NCBI GenBank assembly: GCA_030452125.1
Contig: JAKDMV010000004.1
Span: 1-54,875, forward strand
Length of the DNA: 54,875 bases
DNA from: Micrococcaceae bacterium
Lineage (GTDB): Bacteria; Actinomycetota; Actinomycetes; Actinomycetales; Micrococcaceae
Direction of reading: 5' to 3'
Shown here: positions 42,622 to 50,537 of the stretch, piece after piece
Position numbering within the stretch: position 1 is the stretch's first letter
Layout of the letters: every line of letters starts with the position of its first letter
The notes under the pieces: generated by a model
The model's database searches: none
The model's input: only the letters and a program-made list of their open reading frames with translations
What the model was told of the DNA's origin: nothing
Position numbers and translations under genes: made by a program

Positions 42622-43849
42622 GCCGGGCCTGCGGGCCCCGCCAGTGCATCCGTAGATGCTGCGGGCCGAGTTCGGCGACGGAGGAGACACCCAGCAAGGT
42701 GGTGGCCACCCGCAGCTCCTCGGCGAGGATGTCCAACGCCCGCTGCACTCCTTCACGCCCCCCGGCCATCAGCCCATACATGTAGGCCCTGCCGATCAGC
42801 GTGAAATCGGCGCCGGCGCAGAGTGCGGCGGCGATGTCCCCTCCAGACATGAGGCCCGAATCGAGGATGAGTTCCACGTCGGGGCCCACGGCCTCGCGGA
42901 CCTCGCGCAGTGCCTGCAGGCTCGCGGGGGCGCGGTCGAGTTGGCGGCCACCATGGTTGGAGACGATCAGGCCATCGGCACCGGCATCCAGGGCCTTGGA
43001 CGCGTCCTGCGCGGTGAGGATCCCCTTGACGAAGAGTTGGCCCGGCCACACCGAACGCAGCCAGGACAGGTCCTGCAGCGACAGCGTCGGGTCGAACATC
43101 GAGTTGATCAGTTCGGGCAGTGAATGCGAGGTGCCGCTGAGCGAGGCGAACTTCAGCGAATCGGTGGTCAGGAAGTTGAACCACCACTCGGGACGGTAGG
43201 AGGCGTCGAGCACCGTCTTGAGGTTCAATTTCGGCGGGATGGTCATGCCGTTGCGCACATCGCGCAGGCGTTGACCGGCAATGGCGGTGTCCACGGTGAC
43301 CATCAGGGTGTCGTAGCCGGCGGCCGCGGCCCGGTTGACCAGGTCGAGCGAGGCTGCGTGGTCGTTCCAGAGGTAGAGCTGGAACCAACGACGGGCTGCG
43401 GGCTGGAAGGCGGCGACCTCCTCGATGGACCGGGTGCCCATCGTCGAGAGCGTATAGGGGATGCCGGTATCCGCAGCGGCCCCGACCCCGGCCTCCTCGC
43501 CTTCGGCGTGCATGAAACGGGTGAAGCCCGTCGGGGCGATGCCCACCGGCAGGGAGGACCGTGCCCCGGCGATCGTCGTGGACAGATCGACTGCGGGGTG
43601 CCCGCCGAGGATCCCGGGAACCAGCTCCACATCGGAGAAGGCCTGCCGGTTGCGGCGCAGCGTCTCCTCGTTCCCGGCGCCACCATCCACGTAGTCGAAA
43701 GCGGGTTTGGGGGTCCGTCGCCGGGCGATCCGGCGCAGGTCCCAGAGGTCGGCCGCCTTCGCCAGTCGGTGGGCCCGGAAGTCCAGGCTCGGGCGTTCGA
43801 ACTGCATGAGCGGACGCAGCTCGGAGAGCTGGGGGAAATTGCGTTGCAT
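42605..43849 (-). CDS. FMN-dependent alpha-hydroxy-acid dehydrogenase/oxidase
   Basis: This 414-residue TIM-barrel flavoenzyme is of the LldD/glycolate oxidase family and oxidises L-lactate or another 2-hydroxy acid. The N-terminus has AFDYVDGGAGNEETLRRNRQAF and PVGIAPTGFTRFMHAEGE; the active-site His and Arg lie in IVSNHGGRQLD, preceded by LFVKGILTAQDA. The phosphate-binding loop reads DSGLMSGGD where most members have DGGIRRGxD, a departure near the FMN phosphate. ATG 43849 has GGGACCC upstream; the ribosome site is weak. The MDR dehydrogenase gene ends 18 nt upstream. Confidence 0.9.
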   Translation of the reverse strand: MQRNFPQLSELRPLMQFERPSLDFRAHRLAKAADLWDLRRIARRRTPKPAFDYVDGGAGNEETLRRNRQAFSDVELVPGILGGHPAVDLSTTIAGARSSLPVGIAPTGFTRFMHAEGEEAGVGAAADTGIPYTLSTMGTRSIEEVAAFQPAARRWFQLYLWNDHAASLDLVNRAAAAGYDTLMVTVDTAIAGQRLRDVRNGMTIPPKLNLKTVLDASYRPEWWFNFLTTDSLKFASLSGTSHSLPELINSMFDPTLSLQDLSWLRSVWPGQLFVKGILTAQDASKALDAGADGLIVSNHGGRQLDRAPASLQALREVREAVGPDVELILDSGLMSGGDIAAALCAGADFTLIGRAYMYGLMAGGREGVQRALDILAEELRVATTLLGVSSVAELGPQHLRMHWRGPQARPTARP

Positions 43850-43867
43850 GGGTCCCTTCGGGGCTCG

Positions 43868-44917
43868 CTAGGGCTTGGCGATGTCGATGACGACCTTCAC
43901 GTCACCGTCACGATGCTCTAAGGCCCCAGCGTAGTCCGCCATCGGGTGGCGGCGGCTGATCAACCGGGCCAACCACTCGGAGTCCGCCTTCGCCAGGGCA
44001 TCGGCGCCCTGCTCGTAATGGCGTCGGTTGGCGTTGACGGAACCGAAGACGACGTCGTTCTCCAGCACCGCGGTACGGTTCATCTGCCCGACATCGAGCG
44101 GGGTCTTCCCGCCGACACTCGAAACCCCCGTCAGGCAGACGACCGCGTTCTTGCCGTTGTTGGCGATGGCGTCCACGATCACCGGGGCCACCCCGGTGCA
44201 TTCGATGACGATATCGGGTTCCAGCCCCGATTCCGGCAGTGAGTCGGTATGGAAGTGCGCCCCCAGATCGGCCACCAGACGGGGTTTCGGCCCGTCGGTG
44301 ACGATGTCGTAGACGTGGACCTCGTATCCGCGCTGCACCCCCAGCAACGCCGCCAGCAAGCCGACCGGTCCCGCGCCGGTGACGGCGACGACCCTCGGGT
44401 CGAAGAAGGCACGGGATCCGATGCGTTCGATCTGTTCCCAGGCCTTGGCCACGATCGTCGTGGGTTCCAGCAGGACCCCGACCTCGGCCAGGGCGGCATC
44501 GAGCGTGACCAGATGTCCCGGCTCCTCGCGCCACTGTTCGCGGCCGAAGCCGTCCAAGGAGGCGATGCCGTGTTCGGTGTACTTCCCGTTCAAGCACATA
44601 TCCCATTCACCCGCGGCGCAGGCAGCGCACGGGACGGGATCGGGGCGACGGACGATGCCGACGACCAGGTCACCGGCGGAGAAGCCGGAACCCGCGGGGG
44701 CCTCACGGACCCGGCCGAGGTTCTCATGGCCGATGACCAGCACGTCCTTGCCCTCGGGGGCGGTGCCGTACTCGGCGTTGATGATCTCCCGGTCGGTCCC
44801 GCATAGCCCGATGGCCAGCGCATCGACCAGGATGCTGCCTTCGGATGGGTCGGGAGGCCCCACCTCCTGCAGGGTCAGCGAATCCTTGCTTCCCGGCGTG
44901 ACGGTGAGGGCCTTCAT
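43868..44917 (-). CDS. Zinc-type MDR dehydrogenase, glucose dehydrogenase-like
   Basis: This 349-residue protein belongs to the archaeal/actinobacterial glucose 1-dehydrogenase group of medium-chain dehydrogenases. Zinc-site segments are GLCGTDREIINAEYG and VIGHENLGRV; a Cys-rich structural lobe reads PVPCAACAAGEWDMC; the nucleotide motif is VTGAGPVGLLAALLG. The C-terminal Glu_dehyd_C portion includes NDVVFGSVNANRRHYEQGADAL. The substrate is probably an aldose or polyol. ATG 44917 has AAGGAG 5 nt upstream; GTG 44923 is too close to it. It is upstream of the hydroxy-acid oxidase and probably co-transcribed with it. Confidence 0.88.
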   Translation of the reverse strand: MKALTVTPGSKDSLTLQEVGPPDPSEGSILVDALAIGLCGTDREIINAEYGTAPEGKDVLVIGHENLGRVREAPAGSGFSAGDLVVGIVRRPDPVPCAACAAGEWDMCLNGKYTEHGIASLDGFGREQWREEPGHLVTLDAALAEVGVLLEPTTIVAKAWEQIERIGSRAFFDPRVVAVTGAGPVGLLAALLGVQRGYEVHVYDIVTDGPKPRLVADLGAHFHTDSLPESGLEPDIVIECTGVAPVIVDAIANNGKNAVVCLTGVSSVGGKTPLDVGQMNRTAVLENDVVFGSVNANRRHYEQGADALAKADSEWLARLISRRHPMADYAGALEHRDGDVKVVIDIAKP

Positions 44918-44962
44918 GAACACTCCTTGGTAGGTGGCGCGGGTCGATGGGGTCGAGGTCGG

Positions 44963-45169
44963 CTATCCGCTGAGCGGCATCCGCGGGATGTTCGGTTTGC
45001 CGTCGCCCCCCGCGCCATACGCCTTCAGGGCGATCCGGGTGGCCAGTTCCTCGTCGACCCGATATTTGTAGATCGGGGAAACCGGTGTCTGTTCCGCCGT
45101 CGCCTTTGCGGCATGTGCAGCGGGCGCAATGACCTTCTCGTGGATCCGGTGCCTTCTGAACAGGCTCAT
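44963..45169 (-). CDS. Small basic protein sharing a C-terminal tail with the 34-kb acidic protein
   Basis: This 68-residue protein has a basic start (MSLFRRHRIHEKV), an Ala-rich middle, then YKYRVDEELATRIALKAYG and a C-terminal DG-x-P-x-IP-x-x-P-x-x-G. That ending matches the small acidic protein at 34041-34295, although the rest differs in charge and composition. I recognise no named family. ATG 45169 follows AGGAGGT by 4 nt, a strong site. It may be expressed from its own promoter (TATCCT, 45217-45212). The function is unknown. Confidence 0.72.
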   Translation of the reverse strand: MSLFRRHRIHEKVIAPAAHAAKATAEQTPVSPIYKYRVDEELATRIALKAYGAGGDGKPNIPRMPLSG

Positions 45170-45377
45170 GATGACCTCCTCGTCAACCCGGCAGAAGCTG
45201 CTGGTTCCTTCAGGATACGCCGAATATCCCCCGAATCCAGAGGATGAACGGAACCGTTTGGCCGTTGCCGTGGGGGCCTTCATGACGAGTTCACCGGCCG
45301 TTGATCCGGCCGTTGTCCGGGGTGGCCAACATGGACGTGGAGCACCCGCACCCCGAACGCCGAAGGAACCGAAACCC

Positions 45378-46646
45378 ATGGCATTTTGCCTCACGTCCTC
45401 TCCGAAACCCCGCCGACCGCTGACAGTCCTCATCCTCCTCGTCGCGGTTCTGGTGATCCCGGCCGCGATGGTCCCTGCCGCCGCCGCCCCGGCGCATGCC
45501 GTGGCACCGGAGGCCACGAAACTGCGACCTTCGTCGGCGGGTCCGCTATTGATCGGGCACCGTGGAGCCGCCGGGGTGGCACCGGAAAACACGGTGGCCG
45601 CCTTCAGGGCGGGCCGGGCTGCCGGCGTCGACTTCATCGAAACCGATGTGCAGCTCAGCGCCGACGGGGTGCCCTTCCTCTTCCATGACAACACTCCGGC
45701 ACGCACGACCAATGTCGAGGAGGTCTATCCCGGTCGGGAGAAGGATCCGATCACCTCATTCACCTGGAAGGAACTGCGGGCTCTGGAGGTCGGCTCCTCC
45801 TTCGGCCGACGGTTCACCGGGGCGCGGATCCCGCATCTGGATGACCTGGCCCGTATCGCGAACCGCCGGACCGGGGTGTACCTGGAGATCAAGTCGCCGA
45901 AGAACTCCCCGGGCATCGAAGCGCTCGTGGCACGAAAGCTGTCCGGGCATCCGGCATGGAAACGGCTGGTGGACGCCGGGAAGGTCCACGTGCTGGGTTT
46001 CGACGCCTCCTCCAACCGCCGGTTTGCTGCCTTGGCACCACGAATTGACTTGCAACAACTGGTCGGCACCGTGCCGAATGAACAAACCCTGGCCGATTGG
46101 TCCGGCTTCGCCGACTCGGTGGGCACCAACTACCGCACCCTGACCCCCGGCGCGGTCGACCGGGTCCACGCGGCAGGCCTGGGTCTGGGGGTCTATACGG
46201 CGAACTCACCCGAAGCCATCACCATCGCCGTCGACCTGGGAGTGGACATGGTGACCGGGGACTTCCCGCAACAAAGCGTGCGACTCCAGGCCGGGAGGCC
46301 CCCGTTCCCGCGGGCTCGTGGCCTGCAGATCTCCGAGGCGGTGAATGATCCGCCCGGGGACGACGTGGCATTCGACGCGGGGGAGCATGTCGTGATCCGC
46401 AACGCCTCCGACCATGCGATCGACGCCTCCGGGGTGCTGCTCCGCGACGCCGCGAACAACACCCTGCGGGTCGGCGCCGGCTACCGGATCCCTCCGGGCG
46501 GGGAACTGCGGGTCCATACCGGCCCCGGAACCAACACCGCCACGGCCTACTTCAACGGCGGCTCGGCATCGATCCTGAATAAGGGCGGGGACTCGGTGGC
46601 CCTATGGGACAAGTGGGGGCGACTGCAGGACGTCTTCGCCAACTGA
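45378..46646 (+). CDS. Secreted glycerophosphodiester phosphodiesterase with lamin-tail domain
   Basis: This 422-residue protein begins with a signal peptide (about 1-42, cleavage near AHA). The GDPD domain (about 55-300) has LLIGHRGAAGVAPENTVAAF, FIETDVQLSADGVPFLFHD and VDMVTGDFPQ, the metal and catalytic residues of the family. Residues about 318-422 form a lamin-tail (LTD) domain with DAGEHVVIRNASDHAIDASG and LNKGGDSVALWDKWGRLQD. The enzyme probably releases glycerol-3-phosphate outside the cell, with LTD as an anchoring or binding module. ATG 45378 has GAAGGAA at 9 nt; the open frame continues far upstream without support. Confidence 0.9.
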   Translation: MAFCLTSSPKPRRPLTVLILLVAVLVIPAAMVPAAAAPAHAVAPEATKLRPSSAGPLLIGHRGAAGVAPENTVAAFRAGRAAGVDFIETDVQLSADGVPFLFHDNTPARTTNVEEVYPGREKDPITSFTWKELRALEVGSSFGRRFTGARIPHLDDLARIANRRTGVYLEIKSPKNSPGIEALVARKLSGHPAWKRLVDAGKVHVLGFDASSNRRFAALAPRIDLQQLVGTVPNEQTLADWSGFADSVGTNYRTLTPGAVDRVHAAGLGLGVYTANSPEAITIAVDLGVDMVTGDFPQQSVRLQAGRPPFPRARGLQISEAVNDPPGDDVAFDAGEHVVIRNASDHAIDASGVLLRDAANNTLRVGAGYRIPPGGELRVHTGPGTNTATAYFNGGSASILNKGGDSVALWDKWGRLQDVFAN

Positions 46647-46755
46647 ACGGTCCGAGGAGGCTCGGGCATCCGGGCCTCTCCCTTGACGCCCGCCGATGGG
46701 CGGCAGATGATCGAGCCAGGGACGGCGGAGGACCGAAAGAGATGACGGAGGCAGC

Positions 46756-47307
46756 ATGCGCGAGGTCAAGGTAGGACTGTTCCAATCGGTTGACGGCGTC
46801 GTCGAATCGCCCCATCTGTGGCAGTTCGACCGTTTCGACGAGGAACTCGGTGCGGGGATGAACTCCATGATGGAGCAGACGGACACCGTCCTGCTCGGGC
46901 GGCACAGCTACCAGGAATGGGCGGGACATTGGCCGAAGGCCGGGCAGGACGACCCGTTTGCGGCCTTCATCAACCCCGTGGAGAAGTTCGTGGCCTCCCG
47001 GACGCTGGGCGGTGAGCTCGAATGGCAGAACTCGACGCTGATCCAGGACCCGTTGGAGGACTTCGTCCGCGACCTGCGCCAATCCGACGGCGGGGACGTT
47101 TCCGTATGCGGCAGCATCTCGGTCGTCCGCCAGCTCCTCTTCGCCGGCTTGCTGGACTCCTTGCAGTTGATGGTCCACCCGGTCATCGCCGGGGCGGGGA
47201 AGCATCTGTTCGAAGCCAGCGACCCGGTCACCCGACTGGTGCTGCAGGATTCCCGCCGGACCAGCAAGGGCAACATGGTCCTCAGCTACGGCCGCCACAG
47301 CGAGTGA
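46756..47307 (+). CDS. Dihydrofolate reductase-like (RibD_C) protein
   Basis: This 183-residue protein has the RibD C-terminal fold: VKVGLFQSVDGVVESPHLWQFDRFDEE, TVLLGRHSYQEWAGHWP, DVSVCGSISVVRQLLFAGLLDSLQLMVHPVIAGAGKHLF. Members are annotated as dihydrofolate reductase family but are usually riboflavin-type NADPH reductases or of unknown substrate. ATG 46756 has GGAGG upstream. It ends 20 nt before the convergent VOC gene. Confidence 0.88.
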   Translation: MREVKVGLFQSVDGVVESPHLWQFDRFDEELGAGMNSMMEQTDTVLLGRHSYQEWAGHWPKAGQDDPFAAFINPVEKFVASRTLGGELEWQNSTLIQDPLEDFVRDLRQSDGGDVSVCGSISVVRQLLFAGLLDSLQLMVHPVIAGAGKHLFEASDPVTRLVLQDSRRTSKGNMVLSYGRHSE

Positions 47308-47327
47308 GGACCCCGCAGAGACCGGCT

Positions 47328-48101
47328 TCACGGCGACGGCTGGGCGATCTTGAACAGTGCACCGGTCGGATCCGATAAGGCGGCGACCCGGCCGAACGTC
47401 GTGTCGACGGGCGGTTCGATCACGCTGGCTCCCAGGCCCAGCGCGCGGGTGATCGTTGCCTCGGTGTCCACGACCTGGAAGTAGACCTGCCAGGCGGAGG
47501 GGTGGCCCGTGCGCAGATAGGGGGCCGCATCGATGATTCCGGCGCTGGCCTCCGGCCCCTGGCCCAGCGTCGTGTAGCGGAAGTCGTCGGTGTAGGAGAC
47601 GACGGTGGTCTGCCAGCTGAAGACCTGCTGGTAGAACTGCACGGTCTTCACGTAGTTGCGGGCGTGGAGTTCATGCCAGTAGGGGGCGCCCGGTTCGCCA
47701 TGGAGGCGGAATCCGCGGTGCTCGGCGATTTCCCAGAGGCCCACCGAAGCCCCGGAGGGATCCAGCGCCCGGGCCACCCGGCCACGGGGAACGATCTCGG
47801 TGGTCTGGGCCATGATCTTTCCGCCCTGGCTGACGGCAACGGCGAGCGTGGCCTCGATGTCCTCCACGCGCAGGTACGTGCTCCAGGTGTCGGGGAGACC
47901 GGCTTCGCCGTCGTTGCCCACGATCCCGGCGACGGGGAGGCCGTCCTTGAAAGCGGTGAAGTACCGGCCAGACTGCGCCGGGTCGGCGGTGTCGAAGGTC
48001 CAGCCGAACACGGCTGCATAGAAGCCGCGGGCCCGTTCGGGTTGGGAGGACATCAAATCGATCCAGCAGGGGGCACCGGGGCTGGGGACGGGCATGGGCA
48101 T
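47328..48101 (-). CDS. VOC-family protein with two glyoxalase-like domains
   Basis: This 257-residue protein has two vicinal-oxygen-chelate domains of about 120 residues each: PCWIDLMSSQPERARGFYAAVFGW at the start and PYWHELHARNYVKTVQFYQQVFSW in the second half. The arrangement matches the mycobacterial CFP30B/27-kDa antigen type. It could be a lyase, an isomerase or a binding protein. ATG 48101 follows AGGAGGT by 4 nt. Confidence 0.87.
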   Translation of the reverse strand: MPMPVPSPGAPCWIDLMSSQPERARGFYAAVFGWTFDTADPAQSGRYFTAFKDGLPVAGIVGNDGEAGLPDTWSTYLRVEDIEATLAVAVSQGGKIMAQTTEIVPRGRVARALDPSGASVGLWEIAEHRGFRLHGEPGAPYWHELHARNYVKTVQFYQQVFSWQTTVVSYTDDFRYTTLGQGPEASAGIIDAAPYLRTGHPSAWQVYFQVVDTEATITRALGLGASVIEPPVDTTFGRVAALSDPTGALFKIAQPSP

Positions 48102-48245
48102 GACGACCTCCTGGGTGGCGCGGATGGAACCGTGCGGAGAGTCTATGCCCGCGGCATCGGCTGCGCCCATGGGGCAGGACGTGCGGGATTCCCGGACCAT
48201 CCCGGCTGCGGGGGCCGATCGCTCGCCCCGGTCCCTGATCTGGCC

Positions 48246-48251
48246 TACGGT
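48246..48251 (+). promoter_or_regulatory. -10 box (TACGGT) of the maltokinase-cap gene, leaderless geometry
   Basis: TACGGT is followed by 6 nt and ATG 48258. Confidence 0.5.
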
Positions 48252-48257
48252 GAAGCC

Positions 48258-48914
48258 ATGGCCATCGTCTACCGTGCTGAGCTCACCCCCGGAAAACAAG
48301 AAATCGTCACCGCCTGGCTGGCCCGCCAACCCTGGTCGGGAGTCGACGACGGCGACTCCGTCGAAATGATCGGCGCCTACCGGTTCGATGACCCGGACGA
48401 AAGGATCGGCATCGAAACCCATCTGGTCCGCCGCTCCGACGGCACCGTCCTGCAGGTGCCGTTGACCTACCGGGGGGCCGAACTGGCCGGGGCCGAAGAA
48501 CATCTGGCCGGGGAAATGGAACATTCGGTGCTCGGGCATCGCTGGATCTACGACGCCACCGGTGATCCCGTCTACGCCGCGGCACTGGCCCGGACCATCG
48601 TCCGGGGCCAGGCGGGGGCCGACCAGTTCCGTGACATCGACGGGACCCTGGTGCTCCAGCCCAGCACCGTCGTCGTCCACGGGTTCGGCGATCACGCGGC
48701 GCCGGCGCCGGACATCACGAGGGCTGCCCCGTCCACGAGCGAGGAACCGGGGGCCGGGCACGTCACGACGATCACCACCGACGGTCCGGCGCTCGCCGTC
48801 TACCGCACCCCGCACGCGGCGTCCGGGCATGACGGACACGACGGACGTGACGGACAGCTCACCGGCCGCTGGGACGGCCTGGGGGATTCACTGCTGCTGG
48901 CCGCCCTGACCTGA
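48258..48914 (+). CDS. Maltokinase N-terminal cap-like domain protein
   Basis: This 218-residue protein starts with the cap domain found before the kinase domain of maltokinases: MAIVYRAELTPGKQEIVTAWLARQPW, FDDPDERIGIETHLVRRSDG, VLQVPLTYRGAELAGAEEHLAGEMEHSVLGHRWIYDATGDP. No kinase domain follows; instead there is a low-complexity stretch with a GHDGHDGRDG run, and a C-terminal GRWDGLGDSLLLAALT. The function is unknown; relatives are sometimes called 1,4-alpha-glucan branching proteins without evidence. ATG 48258 fits a leaderless start. Confidence 0.75.
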   Translation: MAIVYRAELTPGKQEIVTAWLARQPWSGVDDGDSVEMIGAYRFDDPDERIGIETHLVRRSDGTVLQVPLTYRGAELAGAEEHLAGEMEHSVLGHRWIYDATGDPVYAAALARTIVRGQAGADQFRDIDGTLVLQPSTVVVHGFGDHAAPAPDITRAAPSTSEEPGAGHVTTITTDGPALAVYRTPHAASGHDGHDGRDGQLTGRWDGLGDSLLLAALT

Positions 48915-48949
48915 ACGGGTAGGCCGGGAGGGCCCGGGGCCGCTGCCCG

Positions 48950-48955
48950 TAGGAT
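48950..48955 (+). promoter_or_regulatory. -10 box (TAGGAT) of the NYN gene, leaderless geometry
   Basis: TAGGAT is followed by 7 nt and ATG 48963. No ribosome site is present. Confidence 0.55.
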
Positions 48956-48962
48956 ATGGCCC

Positions 48963-50042
48963 ATGACGACTCAAAGTGCGATCTTCGTGGATGCCGGGTT
49001 CCTGTTGGCCGTCGGCGGGCAGCATACGGCGGGCACTTCGCTGCGTTCGGCCTTCCGGGTGGACTACGAACGACTCGTGGAGGGCATTGCCGGCATTGCC
49101 CGGGAAGACAGTGCCCTGCCGATGCTGCGCACGTATTGGTATGACGCCTCCCGGGACGGGCTGTTCACCGATCAGCATAAGCGCATCGGCATGGTCGACG
49201 GCGTGAAGGTGCGGCTGGGCCGGATCTCCTACAGCGGTGAGCAGAAGGGCGTGGACCTGCGGCTGGCCCTGGACCTGGTGGGGCTGGCCCGCAGCGGAGC
49301 CGTTTCGGTGGTCTACCTCGTCTCCGGGGACGACGACCTGGCCGAGGCCGTGGAGGAGGCCCAGGACATGGGCGTGCAGGTCAAGCTCATTGGACTGCGC
49401 AAACCCGAGACCCGGATCGGGCTGGCCTCGGTGGCCGAGCACCTGGCCCTGTGCGTGGATGGCATCACGGAGCTGCCCGCCGAGTTGCTCGAGGCGATGT
49501 TCACCCGGTCGGTGACCAAGGGGTCCATGCCCGGTCCCGGGGTCCATGCCACCGCCGATCCGATGCCGGAAGACACCCCGGGTGAAGCATCCGGGCCCGT
49601 GCTGGAAACCGACCCGGTCCAGGCGGTGAAGCCCGGGGCCCCTGCGGTGCGCCCGCAGCGACCTGTGCCCGGTCCGTCCCCGGTGCGCATCCCGCCGAAC
49701 ACCGGGCCGCTGCCCCACGTGCCATCGGCAGGACCGCAGCTGGTCCACTCCTCCACGCGAGAGAACGCCGCGGCCACGGCCGGGGCCCCCGAGGCCAGCG
49801 ATAGCGCCCTTTTGCGGGCCGTCGGTGAAGTCGGGGCCAGCGTCGCGGACAACTGGTACGTCAACACCACCCAGCGCGAACTCACCGAGCTGCAGGCCGA
49901 CCGTCCGCTGTTGCCACCGGAGATCGATCGGGTGCTGCTGAAGGATTGCGCCCAGCAGATCGGTGAATGGAAGACCGATATCCAGGTGGTCCGCCGGACC
50001 TTGCGCGCTTCCTTCTGGGACCGTCTCGATGAGCTGACCTGA
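48963..50042 (+). CDS. NYN-domain protein (predicted RNase, PIN-like fold)
   Basis: This 359-residue protein has an N-terminal NYN domain (about 1-165) with conserved acidic residues in AIFVDAGFLLAVGG, GEQKGVDLRLALDLVGLA and VVYLVSGDDDLAEAVEEAQDMG, the set expected for a metal-dependent nuclease. A Pro-rich linker (about 195-270) and a helical C-terminal domain (about 280-359) with VADNWYVNTTQRELTELQ follow. It probably acts on RNA, perhaps in tRNA or mRNA processing. ATG 48963 has no Shine-Dalgarno. Confidence 0.85.
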   Translation: MTTQSAIFVDAGFLLAVGGQHTAGTSLRSAFRVDYERLVEGIAGIAREDSALPMLRTYWYDASRDGLFTDQHKRIGMVDGVKVRLGRISYSGEQKGVDLRLALDLVGLARSGAVSVVYLVSGDDDLAEAVEEAQDMGVQVKLIGLRKPETRIGLASVAEHLALCVDGITELPAELLEAMFTRSVTKGSMPGPGVHATADPMPEDTPGEASGPVLETDPVQAVKPGAPAVRPQRPVPGPSPVRIPPNTGPLPHVPSAGPQLVHSSTRENAAATAGAPEASDSALLRAVGEVGASVADNWYVNTTQRELTELQADRPLLPPEIDRVLLKDCAQQIGEWKTDIQVVRRTLRASFWDRLDELT

Positions 50043-50049
50043 CCCGCTC

Positions 50050-50083
50050 GAAGGTTAACCTTCTACTTCCTCGGCAGTAGGGT
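50050..50083 (+). promoter_or_regulatory. Palindrome GAAGGTTAACCTTC and -10 (TAGGGT) before the membrane protein gene
   Basis: The 14-bp perfect palindrome (50050-50063) lies where the -35 would be. TAGGGT (50078-50083) ends 7 nt before ATG 50091. The TTAA-centred symmetry recalls MerR/SoxR-type sites, but the arms do not match the SoxR box. Confidence 0.5.
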
Positions 50084-50090
50084 CGACGGC

Positions 50091-50531
50091 ATGAGTGAAC
50101 ACCCAGCCACCTCGACGTCGGACGTGACGGAACAGGGACCACGGACCGGGGCCTCCTGGATCAGCAGCAACCGGCCGGCAAGCATGTATGCGGCGGTGAT
50201 GATGGCCATCTCCGGGGGAATCGTCTGGTCCATGGCCGGCGCCCCCGAGGAAGCGGCCAAGAACTGGCTGATCCTGGCGTGGATCCTGCTGACCTCCACC
50301 TACACGGCGTTCGCCCTGGCCCCGAGGCCCCTGCCCCGTGTCGTGCACTTCGCGCTGGCCGGCGTCGTGGTGGCCGTCGTCGTGTGGGCGTGGTCGCCCG
50401 GTGTGCAGGAAAGTAGCCTGGCCACACCCTTCATCCCCCTGGCCATCGGAGCCGTGGGAATGGCCTTTTCCACGGGCCGGTTCCGGCCCGAAGGCGCGGA
50501 GCCCGAAGGGAACCCGCAGCAGCACGATTGA
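50091..50531 (+). CDS. Membrane protein of unknown function
   Basis: This 146-residue protein has four hydrophobic segments (SMYAAVMMAISGGIVWSMAG, NWLILAWILLTSTYTAFALA, VVHFALAGVVVAVVVWAW and FIPLAIGAVGMAFSTG) between a polar N-terminus and a short acidic tail. I recognise no family. ATG 50091 is probably leaderless. It ends 6 nt before the convergent hydrolase gene. Confidence 0.72.
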   Translation: MSEHPATSTSDVTEQGPRTGASWISSNRPASMYAAVMMAISGGIVWSMAGAPEEAAKNWLILAWILLTSTYTAFALAPRPLPRVVHFALAGVVVAVVVWAWSPGVQESSLATPFIPLAIGAVGMAFSTGRFRPEGAEPEGNPQQHD

Positions 50532-50537
50532 GACGTC

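Noticed and set aside
45260..45315. Three copies of GGCCGTTG upstream of the GDPD gene
   Set aside because: Unequal spacing (36 and 12 nt) and a GC-rich octamer that can recur by chance; no promoter relation.
47502..48257. Upstream extension of the maltokinase-cap reading frame
   Set aside because: It lies opposite the VOC gene, with Gly-rich non-homologous translation; the cap domain begins exactly at ATG 48258.
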